From Chelativorans sp. (GTDB lineage: Bacteria > Pseudomonadota > Alphaproteobacteria > Rhizobiales > Rhizobiaceae), in contig NZ_JAPSLH010000025.1 of assembly GCF_031180965.1 (NCBI RefSeq), forward strand, positions 1-64,000: 64,000 nucleotides of DNA. The letters run 5' to 3'. Each line of letters starts with the position of its first letter. Position 1 is the first letter of the stretch. The notes below the pieces were generated by a model. The model saw only the letters and a program-made list of their open reading frames with translations. It searched no databases and was not told the origin of the DNA. Positions 43,087-50,175 of the stretch are shown one piece after another. Position numbers and translations under genes: made by a program.

Positions 43087-44676
43087 ATGATGGAAGACAA
43101 TGCGGCGATGAACGAGGAGGCGGCGGGCGCGGCCCGACGCGGCCGAACGGGCCGGGCAGAGCGCGGCGGCGCCGCGGCCAGGCGTGCGGCGCGCAGCACC
43201 GGCGGACCGGGGCAGCAGCTCACCTATATCCGCCGCAAGCTCCCCAACTACGAGGTTCTGGACGAGGAGGGCCTTTCGCTCATCGAGGCGAATGCGGACA
43301 CGGTGCTGGAGGAGATCGGCATCGAATTCCGCGGCGATGCGGAGGCGTTGAAGCTCTGGAGGGACGCCGGCGCGGATGTAGAGGGCGAGCGCGTGCGTTT
43401 CCCCAAAGGTCTGTGCCGCGCGCTGCTCAAGACCGCCCCGCCGGTCTTCGCCCAGCACGCGCGCAACCCGGCGCGCTCCGTCCAGATCGGCGGCGACGCG
43501 ACGGTTTTCGCGCCCGTCTACGGTCCGCCTTTCGTTCGCGACCTCGACGGCAACCGCCGCTATGCGACGGTCGAGGATTTCCAAAATTTCGTGAAGCTCG
43601 CCTATATGGCCCCGTCCATCCACCATTCGGGCGGCACGGTCTGCGAGCCCGTCGACGTGCCGGTCAACAAGCGCCATCTCGACATGGTCTATGCGCATAT
43701 GCGCTTTTCCGACAAGCCCTTCATGGGCTCGGTGACCGCGCCCGAGCGCGCGGAAGATACGGTCGCCATGGCGAAGATCCTGTTCGGCGAGGATTTCGTC
43801 GAACAGAACACCGTGATCATCAGCCTCATCAACGCAAACTCGCCCATGGTCTTCGACGAGACCATGCTCGGCGCGGCAAAGGTCTATGCCCGGCACAACC
43901 AGGCGACGATCATCACGCCCTTCATCCTGGCGGGCGCCATGAGCCCGGTGACGGTCGCCGGCACGCTGACGCAGGTTCTGGCGGAAGTGCTGGCCGGGGC
44001 CGCCTTCACGCAGCTCGTGCGCCCGGGCGCGCCCGTCGTATTCGGCACCTTCGCCTCCTCGATCTCCATGCAGTCGGGCGCGCCGACCTTCGGGACGCCG
44101 GAGCCCTCGCTCGTCTCCTATGGCGCGGCGCAGCTTGCGCGAAGGCTGGGGCTGCCCTTCCGCACCGGCGGCTCGCTCACCGCGTCGAAGGTCTCCGACG
44201 CGCAGGCAGCTTACGAAAGCGCCAACACGCTCAACTCCACCATGCTCGCCGGCACCAATTTCGTGCTGCACGCCGCCGGCTGGCTCGAAGGAGGCCTTGT
44301 CTCCTCCTACGAGAAATTCATGATGGACATCGACCAGCTCGGCATGCAGCAAAGCTTCTCCGCGGGGGTGGACCTTTCGGACAACGGCCAGGCGATGGAC
44401 GCCATCCGCGAGGTCGGGCCCGGCAGTCACTATCTCGGCTGCGCGCACACCCAGGCCAATTTCCAGACCGCCTTCTACCGCTCCTCCATCGCCGACAACA
44501 ATTCCTTCGAGCAATGGCTCGCCGAAGGGGAGAAGACGGCCCATCAGCGCGCCAACCAGCTTGCCCGCAGCTGGCTCGACAGCTACGAGGCGCCTCCCAT
44601 CGACGAGGGCGCGGACGAGGCGCTCAAGGATTTCATAGCCCGGCGCAAGGGCTCCATGCCCGACGCTTTCGCCTGA
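43087..44676 (+). CDS. Trimethylamine methyltransferase family protein, non-pyrrolysine (MttB-like, copy 1)
   Basis: A 529-residue TIM-barrel methyltransferase of the MttB superfamily; members without pyrrolysine (MtgB, MtpB, MtyB types) demethylate quaternary amines such as glycine betaine or proline betaine onto a corrinoid protein. The frame has no internal amber codon. Family segments include TPFILAGAMSPVTVAG, GTNFVLHAAGWLEGGL and AIREVGPGSHYLG. Residues 17-38 are a disordered-looking basic stretch with eight Arg and one Glu. I chose ATG 43087 (MMEDN) after AGGGACGAG. It is divergent from the corrinoid protein gene, 252 bases apart. Confidence 0.92.
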   Translation: MMEDNAAMNEEAAGAARRGRTGRAERGGAAARRAARSTGGPGQQLTYIRRKLPNYEVLDEEGLSLIEANADTVLEEIGIEFRGDAEALKLWRDAGADVEGERVRFPKGLCRALLKTAPPVFAQHARNPARSVQIGGDATVFAPVYGPPFVRDLDGNRRYATVEDFQNFVKLAYMAPSIHHSGGTVCEPVDVPVNKRHLDMVYAHMRFSDKPFMGSVTAPERAEDTVAMAKILFGEDFVEQNTVIISLINANSPMVFDETMLGAAKVYARHNQATIITPFILAGAMSPVTVAGTLTQVLAEVLAGAAFTQLVRPGAPVVFGTFASSISMQSGAPTFGTPEPSLVSYGAAQLARRLGLPFRTGGSLTASKVSDAQAAYESANTLNSTMLAGTNFVLHAAGWLEGGLVSSYEKFMMDIDQLGMQQSFSAGVDLSDNGQAMDAIREVGPGSHYLGCAHTQANFQTAFYRSSIADNNSFEQWLAEGEKTAHQRANQLARSWLDSYEAPPIDEGADEALKDFIARRKGSMPDAFA

Positions 44677-44811
44677 GCGGGCGCAAGTGGCCTCGCCGCA
44701 TCGCCCAGGGCGGGCGGTCCAGCCGGCCTGGCGACGCCCGCTCTGCCCGTTGCAAGGCAGCCGGCGCAGTGCTCTATATGCCGGCAGCCAGGCGACACGA
44801 GGAGCGCGCAT

Positions 44812-45444
44812 ATGGAGCCGACCGTTCTGTTGATCAGCGTCTTTGCCATCTTCATTCCGGCCCTGATCCTGCCCGGGCCGGACTTCGTCGCGGTCGTCCG
44901 GTCGTCGATGAGCCGGGGCACGGCGGCGGGCCTTCTGACCACCGCCGGCGTGTCGCTGGGCCTCGGCTTCTATGCCGCGCTCAGCCTGCTCGGCCTTTCG
45001 GCGATCCTCGTCCAGTATCAGTGGCTCGCCTGGGCGATCCGCCTCGCCGGCGGCCTCTATCTGATCTATCTCGGCATCCGCCTCATCCTTGCCAGGCCGG
45101 AGCGTCTGGAGGTGAGCGAAGGCGATCATAGGTCGCGCACCAACGCGTTCTTCTTCGGCTTTGCCGTCACGCTTACCAATCCCAAGGCGATTGTCCTCTT
45201 CGCCAGCGTCTTCGCCACCGCCGTGACCGCCGATACGCCTGGCTGGCTCATGGCACTCATGGTCGGGCTGGTGATGCTGAGCTCACTCTCCTGGTACTCC
45301 TTCGTGAGCCTGTGCATGTCGTCGGCCCCGGTGATCCGCTCCTTCGGCCATGCGCGTCACTGGATCGAGCGCGTCGCCGGCGTCTGCTTCGTGGGGATCG
45401 GAGGCCGCATCCTTGCCGACAGCCGCAATCCGCTCTCGACCTGA
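44812..45444 (+). CDS. LysE/RhtB family amino acid exporter
   Basis: A 210-residue inner-membrane protein with about six hydrophobic segments. The N-terminal PGPDFVAVVRSSMSRGTAAGLLTTAGVSLG is the LysE/RhtB signature, and NPKAIVLFASVF follows. Such proteins export amino acids or derivatives (homoserine, threonine, lysine). Next to a homocysteine methyltransferase it could relieve homoserine or methionine-family overload, but this is speculation. It converges on that gene with 8 bases between. Confidence 0.9.
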   Translation: MEPTVLLISVFAIFIPALILPGPDFVAVVRSSMSRGTAAGLLTTAGVSLGLGFYAALSLLGLSAILVQYQWLAWAIRLAGGLYLIYLGIRLILARPERLEVSEGDHRSRTNAFFFGFAVTLTNPKAIVLFASVFATAVTADTPGWLMALMVGLVMLSSLSWYSFVSLCMSSAPVIRSFGHARHWIERVAGVCFVGIGGRILADSRNPLST

Positions 45445-45452
45445 AAGGGGTT

Positions 45453-46466
45453 CTACCCACGCGCCCGGCGGCGCTCGCGGCGGCCGGCGCTGTCGGCTCC
45501 GCTTTGCGACGCCGCCTTGTTGCGCATCGGGCCGACGCGCGCCTCGATGATCTCGACCGTGGGGCGCTCCGCCCTGTGGTGCGAGTCCAGCGCCTTGCGC
45601 ATGGCCGCCAGATGCTCAAAGGAGGTGCCGCAGCACCCGCCGATGATCCTTGCGCCGCCGTCCACTGCCAGCCGCACATAGTCCGCCATGAGTTCCGGCG
45701 TTCCGGAATAGTGGATCTCCGTCCCGCGGAATTCGGGGATGCCGCAATTGCCCTTGACGATGATGGTGGCCTCGGGCTTGGCCTCGGAGATGTCGAGCAG
45801 GGCGGCAAGGATGTCGGGCGCGCCGACCCCGCAATTGGCCCCGACCGCGACCGGCTTCTCCGGAAGGTCGTCGGCTACCTCGTGGATGTGCTTCGGGGCC
45901 AGCCCCATCATCGTGCGTCCGGCGGTGTCGAAGGAGCCGGTATAGGTGTAGGGCAGGCCGACGCGGATCGCGGCCGCCGCCGCGGCGTGGATTTCCTGCG
46001 GCGCCGACATGGTTTCGATCCAGGCGACGTCTGCGCCGCCCGCCTTCAATCCCTCGATCTGCTCGGCGAAGCTGTCGACCGCCTCATCATAGGTGAGCGC
46101 GCCGAGCGGCTGCAGAAGCTCGCCGGTCGGACCGACCGATCCGGCGACGATGACACGCCGGCCGGCCCTGTCCGCTACGCGGCGGGCGATCTCCGCCGCC
46201 TTCTTGTTGAGCTCGAAAACGCGGTCCTGCGCATGATGCAGCTTCAGCCGCTGACGCGTGCCGCCGAAGGAGTTGGTGAGGATGATGTCGGCGCCGGCAT
46301 CCACGAAGCCCTGGTGCAGGGCCTCGATCTTCTCGGGTTCCGACTCGTTCCAGAGCTCCGGCGCCTCGCCGGACTCCAGCCCCATGGCAAAGAGGTTCGT
46401 GCCTGTCGCTCCGTCCGCCAGCAGCACGCCTTTTTCCGCAAGAAGCGCGTCGATCGGGTTCTGCAT
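45453..46466 (-). CDS. bmt: Homocysteine S-methyltransferase (BHMT-like; candidate split-MetH homocysteine module)
   Basis: A 337-residue zinc-dependent homocysteine methyltransferase. DGATGTNL (18-25) starts the barrel; GANCGVG (Cys near 212) and GGCCGTS (Cys pair near 279) give the three zinc-binding Cys. By similarity it is usually called betaine-homocysteine methyltransferase, but the same fold is the homocysteine domain of MetH, where the donor is methylcobalamin. Its last ten residues are an Arg tail (six Arg) like those of the corrinoid partners here, which favours the carrier as donor. A perfect ATATAAAG palindrome lies 36 bases upstream. Confidence 0.88.
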   Translation of the reverse strand: MQNPIDALLAEKGVLLADGATGTNLFAMGLESGEAPELWNESEPEKIEALHQGFVDAGADIILTNSFGGTRQRLKLHHAQDRVFELNKKAAEIARRVADRAGRRVIVAGSVGPTGELLQPLGALTYDEAVDSFAEQIEGLKAGGADVAWIETMSAPQEIHAAAAAAIRVGLPYTYTGSFDTAGRTMMGLAPKHIHEVADDLPEKPVAVGANCGVGAPDILAALLDISEAKPEATIIVKGNCGIPEFRGTEIHYSGTPELMADYVRLAVDGGARIIGGCCGTSFEHLAAMRKALDSHHRAERPTVEIIEARVGPMRNKAASQSGADSAGRRERRRARG

Positions 46467-46501
46467 GGGACACCTCAGGGGAATGCGTGATCAATGGATA
46501 A

Positions 46502-46525
46502 GGATATAAAGAAGTCTTTATATCC
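46502..46525. promoter_or_regulatory. ATATAAAG palindrome, candidate methionine-regulon operator (site B)
   Basis: Arms GGATATAAAGA and TCTTTATATCC around AG form a perfect 11-base dyad, 36 bases before the homocysteine methyltransferase start. Same motif as site A (39403-39426). Confidence 0.68.
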
Positions 46526-46561
46526 CGTCAATCCAATCCCGACGGGAGTGCTGCCCTGCCG

Positions 46562-46981
46562 CTAGAGGGCGCTGCGGATATCCGTCTTGGCAAAACCCTG
46601 GTCCTTGTGAAGGATCGGCAGTCCGCGCGATCCGGCACTGGCGTAGTGGAAGCAGTCGGCCAGGTTCAGAGCCAGGTTGCGCTGGTTCTGGGGGTAGGCG
46701 TGCCGGCCATAGCGGTCGAAGGCCTGCAGGGCCAATGTCAGCTCATCCGGCCCGATCCCGACGAGTTCGATACCGGAGACATTCAGAAGTCGGCGGACAC
46801 GCTCTTCCGCCTCGGCGGTCGTGTAGCGCTTGATGCGGGAAAGACCGCTTGCTGCCTCCCATGCTGCCAGCACCGAAGTGATCAGAGTGCCGGCTTTTGC
46901 ATTGTCAATGACGTCGGCAAAGGGTTCCCAACCTGGCTCCTGCGCCAGGACGGCGACCATTGCAGAGGCGTCGACGAACAT
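46562..46981 (-). CDS. vapC: VapC-like PIN-domain toxin ribonuclease
   Basis: A 139-residue PIN domain protein. The acidic metal ligands are visible as VDAS (Asp4), the AWEAAS Glu near 42, and NLADCFHYA with Asp near 109. PIN toxins cut tRNA or rRNA when the antitoxin is lost. Its ATG shares one base with the antitoxin stop (TGATG). A classic type II module with vapB. Confidence 0.9.
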   Translation of the reverse strand: MFVDASAMVAVLAQEPGWEPFADVIDNAKAGTLITSVLAAWEAASGLSRIKRYTTAEAEERVRRLLNVSGIELVGIGPDELTLALQAFDRYGRHAYPQNQRNLALNLADCFHYASAGSRGLPILHKDQGFAKTDIRSAL

Positions 46982-47220
46982 CAGTAGTCGCCGCTGAGCT
47001 CGTCGAAAAACGCTTTGTCGGCCTTCAGCCCCGTATCGGGACGGGCTGCGATCTCATCCAATAGCGGCTTCAGCCGCTCGCGAAGCGGGACCTTCTTGTC
47101 CTGGCGCTGAAGCTCGTTTTCCAGCGCGCGCTTCACCGCCTCGGTCTTGGTGACATGCAGGCGCTCTGCCAGCGCTTCCGCCAGCTGGTTCACTTCTTCG
47201 CTGCGTATGTTGAGCGGCAT
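46981..47220 (-). CDS. vapB: VapB-like antitoxin
   Basis: A 79-residue antitoxin of the Rv0623/PSK type. The N-terminus PLNIRSEEVNQLAEALAERL and HVTKTEAVKRALENEL form the DNA-binding beta-helix-helix; the C-terminal half, ending AFFDELSGDY, would wrap the toxin. It lies directly behind a perfect operator palindrome (47233-47263) to which the complex would bind for autorepression. Confidence 0.9.
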   Translation of the reverse strand: MPLNIRSEEVNQLAEALAERLHVTKTEAVKRALENELQRQDKKVPLRERLKPLLDEIAARPDTGLKADKAFFDELSGDY

Positions 47221-47232
47221 TGCCGAGGCTCC

Positions 47233-47263
47233 CGTGTAGACACAACATAGGCGTGTCTACACG
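47233..47263. promoter_or_regulatory. vapBC operator palindrome
   Basis: CGTGTAGACAC (47233-47243) and GTGTCTACACG (47253-47263) are perfect 11-base inverted arms around a nine-base spacer, 13 bases upstream of the vapB start. Typical antitoxin autoregulation site. Confidence 0.75.
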
Positions 47264-47281
47264 CTCCGGCAAGGAGAGCGG

Positions 47282-48130
47282 CTAGCCCAGCGGCAGCCCC
47301 TTCACGAAGGCCGCCGCCTCATGGGCGTTGACCTCCGCAGCGCGGATCAGCCCGTCGAAATGCCGGGTCAGCGTGGCGATGGGCTGGGTGGCATTCAGCA
47401 CCAGGTACAGGCCGCCGAGATAAAGCGCCGCGCGATAGGGGCCGAACACCGTGTAGGGTGCCGAAAAGCGCCGGCGGCCGTCATAGAGAAACAGCCGGAA
47501 GGTGGGATAAAGGTCGTCGAGCAGTTCCGCCATATGTGCTATCTGCTCGGCCCGCGCTTCGCGCGGGAGCTGCCGCCATATGCCTTCTCCCTTCGCGAAA
47601 ACCTCCAGTGTCTGGCGCGGCATGCAGACCTCCATGTCCGTCTCCGGCCGGCGATTATAGTTCACGCGAAAATGGGCTTCATCGATCTGCGCTTCCCGAC
47701 TGTGCTGGGCGGCCTCCGCATCGTAGAGGATCACCTTTTCGGTCCTGAGCAGATCAGGAATGCGCGCGGGCACATAGCGGATCTTCGTGCCGACCGCCTC
47801 GGCATGCCATTTTGCCAGGAGCGTCTCGCCGAAGCCGCCTTCGGCCTCGGCGATCTCCATGTTTTCGCGAAGCTCGGCAGTGAGGACCTCGTCCTGGCTC
47901 AAGCCCAGCAGCCAGTCCATCGAGACCTGGGAATGGGCGGCGATGTTCATCAGGGTTTCGGCGCGGGGGAGGCGCGTGGAACTGCCGGCAAGCAGCTGGG
48001 ACAGCGCCGAGCGGTCTATCCCCACTGCCGAAGCAAAGGCAGACTGGTTCAGGCCAGAACGACCCATGAGAGTCTTCAAGCGTTCGCGGAACACCCCTGA
48101 AAGATCTCGCTTGTCGACGGTACCTTTCAT
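47282..48130 (-). CDS. XRE family regulator with long C-terminal sensor-like region
   Basis: A 282-residue protein. Residues about 12-70 are an XRE helix-turn-helix (RLKTLMGRSGLNQSAFASAVGIDRSALSQLLAG). The remaining 200 residues, including ARIPDLLRTEKVILYDAEAA, EVCMPRQTLEVFAKGEGIWRQLP and an amphipathic end, match no domain I can name; the layout recalls XRE proteins with ligand-binding tails. Start ATG 48130 after GAGAGGAG. It is divergent from the desaturase-like gene, so the two are probably linked in regulation. Confidence 0.8.
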   Translation of the reverse strand: MKGTVDKRDLSGVFRERLKTLMGRSGLNQSAFASAVGIDRSALSQLLAGSSTRLPRAETLMNIAAHSQVSMDWLLGLSQDEVLTAELRENMEIAEAEGGFGETLLAKWHAEAVGTKIRYVPARIPDLLRTEKVILYDAEAAQHSREAQIDEAHFRVNYNRRPETDMEVCMPRQTLEVFAKGEGIWRQLPREARAEQIAHMAELLDDLYPTFRLFLYDGRRRFSAPYTVFGPYRAALYLGGLYLVLNATQPIATLTRHFDGLIRAAEVNAHEAAAFVKGLPLG

Positions 48131-48319
48131 CGGCCGGCTCCTCTCACATGGGCGAAAGTGCCGCAAGTGTTCACGTTTGTAAACGTTTGGGGCAAAGCGG
48201 GTGCATTGGCAGCATTTCGTGCGCATTCTCGCGTTGCCCTCCTGCCGAGCTCCTGACAATTCTGCGTCAGTAGCGGCGCCGCGATTCAGCCTGGCGCCAC
48301 AGCACCGGGGAAATGGACC

Positions 48320-49327
48320 ATGGAAACTGCCAAGAGCCGCGGCGGCCGCCCGGCTGTTGAGTGGCCGACTCTTGTCTTGATCTTCGCATGCTACGGCGTG
48401 TGGCTGGCGACGGGACTTTTCCTTTGGCCCCACTGGCCACTTGCGTCGCTGCTCATCCTCGCGCTGACCGTGGCCCTGCAGTCCTCCCTCATGCACGAGT
48501 GCCTGCACGGACATCCCACCAGAAAGGCGCTTGTGAACGAAGCGCTGATCGGGCTCCCCATCGGGCTCGTCTATCCCTACCGGCGCTTCAAGGCGCTGCA
48601 TCTTACCCACCATGCCGACGAGCGGCTGACCGACCCGTTCGAGGATCCGGAGAGCTACTACAAGGCTCTCTGGCAGTACCGCGAGCTGCCGCGCGCCGTG
48701 CAACTTCTTCTCAACGTCAACAACACCATGGTGGGCCGCTTCGTCCTCGGGCCGTTGATCATGAATGCGGCCTTCTTCGCTTCAGAATCCAAGCTGATCG
48801 CGGCGGGCGACCGTGCCGTGCGGAAGGCATGGGTGCTGCATGCGGCAGGGCTCGCCGTCGTGCTGCCGGTAATCGCCTTCGGATTCGGAATGCCGCTGTG
48901 GCTCTACGCCCTCGTGCCGGCCTGGCTCGGGCAGTCGCTGATTTCCGTGCGTACATTTGCCGAGCACCAATGGTCGGAGCGGCCGGACGGGCGCACCATC
49001 ATCGTCGAGCGCACGCCGCTTTCCTTTCTCTTCCTCAACAACAACCTGCACTTCGTGCATCACAAGATGCCCACCGTGCCCTGGTACAGGCTTCCGGCGC
49101 TCTATCGCGAGCGGCGCACGGAGTGGCTGGCGATGAATGGCGGCTATGCCTATCCCAGCTATTTCGCCCTCTTCAGGGCCTTCGCCTTGCGCGCCAAGGA
49201 GCCCGTGCCGCATCCGGCGCTCCACCGTGAGCCGCATCCCGCCGGCGCTTTTCGTCCGCGCGCGAGAGGCCGCTCGCTCGGCCGCGCAGGTATGGTGCCG
49301 GTGCCGGCCGCCCCCGCCAAGGAATAG
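48320..49327 (+). CDS. Fatty-acid-desaturase superfamily membrane di-iron protein
   Basis: A 335-residue integral membrane protein with three histidine boxes: HECLHGH (about 59-65), HLTHH (about 94-98) and HFVHH (about 240-244), which hold a non-haem di-iron centre. Four or so transmembrane segments surround them. The superfamily includes lipid desaturases, hydroxylases and N-demethylating oxygenases. Its setting among N-methyl catabolism genes and a binding-protein gene makes a hydroxylase of a methylated amine conceivable; a lipid desaturase is the default. The C-terminal 40 residues are Pro/Arg-rich. Confidence 0.8.
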   Translation: METAKSRGGRPAVEWPTLVLIFACYGVWLATGLFLWPHWPLASLLILALTVALQSSLMHECLHGHPTRKALVNEALIGLPIGLVYPYRRFKALHLTHHADERLTDPFEDPESYYKALWQYRELPRAVQLLLNVNNTMVGRFVLGPLIMNAAFFASESKLIAAGDRAVRKAWVLHAAGLAVVLPVIAFGFGMPLWLYALVPAWLGQSLISVRTFAEHQWSERPDGRTIIVERTPLSFLFLNNNLHFVHHKMPTVPWYRLPALYRERRTEWLAMNGGYAYPSYFALFRAFALRAKEPVPHPALHREPHPAGAFRPRARGRSLGRAGMVPVPAAPAKE

Positions 49328-49371
49328 CGCCCGCCCTTGCGCCGAAGGTCCGGAGCGGACGATAAGGGCCT

Positions 49372-50175
49372 ATGAGCGCCCTTGTCGCCGCCCTGCCCAT
49401 GTATGACTGGCCCGAGGTCCGGGCCGAGACGGATGCGCATTGGGCGCGTCTTCGGGTATGCTTGGCCGAGCGGGGCATCGATGCGCCTGTTCATCTCGTC
49501 CGCCGCAACGCTGATCTTCCTGCGGTACTCGGCGGCATTCGCGGCCCGGATGGCCAGCTTCTGGCGCCCGATCCCGCCACTCTGCCGCCGGACGAACTGG
49601 ACCTGCGCGCCCTGTGGCTGCATCCGTCGCTGCTTTTCGCCCAGTGCTGCTGGGGTCCGCTGGAGCTCGGGCTGGCGGAGCATGTGCAAGTGGTCGGGCA
49701 GCCGAGCTATGACGGCTTCGAAGGCGGGGAGGGGACGCTCTATTCCAGCGCCATCCTCATGCGGGAGGCAGAGGGGAGCGTGAAGGCACCGGCCGGCGGC
49801 ATCGCGTTCATTTCGGTAGATCTCCTGCGCGGGAGGCGCCTCGCCTATAACGAACCGCATTCCCTCTCCGGCCTGCTTGCGCTGCAGCGCGATCTCGAAG
49901 CCATGGGCGAGGGCCTTTCCATCTTCGCGGAAAGGATCGAGACGGGCTCGCACCGCGCTTCCCTGGCCGCCGTCGCCGAAGGGAGGGCCGATGTCTGCGC
50001 CGTCGACTGCCGCGCGTGGGCGCTGGCGCGCCGTTTCGAGCCTGCCGCGGCGAGGCTCACGGTCGTCGGCTGGACGCGCAGGCGCCTCGGCCTGCCCTAT
50101 ATCACGGCCAAAAACACCGCGCCGGAGCGCTTCTTACTTCTCCAGCGCGCGCTTTGCGTCGCGCTGCAGTCCTGA
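49372..50175 (+). CDS. PhnD-like substrate-binding protein without signal peptide
   Basis: A 267-residue protein of the phosphate/phosphite/phosphonate binding-protein group (PhnD type): MYDWPEVRAETDAHW, QCCWGPLELGLAEHVQVVGQPSYDGFEGG and AYNEPHSLSGLLAL are typical wording. It starts directly with the mature fold; there is no signal peptide or lipobox and no permease or ATPase next to it. It may therefore be a cytoplasmic sensor or binding protein. It lies 44 bases behind the desaturase-like gene, in the same direction, and its stop abuts the convergent stop at 50176. Confidence 0.75.
   Translation: MSALVAALPMYDWPEVRAETDAHWARLRVCLAERGIDAPVHLVRRNADLPAVLGGIRGPDGQLLAPDPATLPPDELDLRALWLHPSLLFAQCCWGPLELGLAEHVQVVGQPSYDGFEGGEGTLYSSAILMREAEGSVKAPAGGIAFISVDLLRGRRLAYNEPHSLSGLLALQRDLEAMGEGLSIFAERIETGSHRASLAAVAEGRADVCAVDCRAWALARRFEPAAARLTVVGWTRRRLGLPYITAKNTAPERFLLLQRALCVALQS

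Noticed and set aside
43087-44676. Pyrrolysine-type MttB
   Set aside because: No in-frame amber codon in either MttB-like gene (also 53392-54969) and no pyl genes in the window; both are non-pyrrolysine members.
42835-45129. A 764-codon open frame on the minus strand, and similar long frames opposite fadB (267-1790) and opposite 21338-23023
   Set aside because: All are mirror frames of well-supported genes (mttB1/lysE, fadB, epimerase/aminotransferase) with no domain content.
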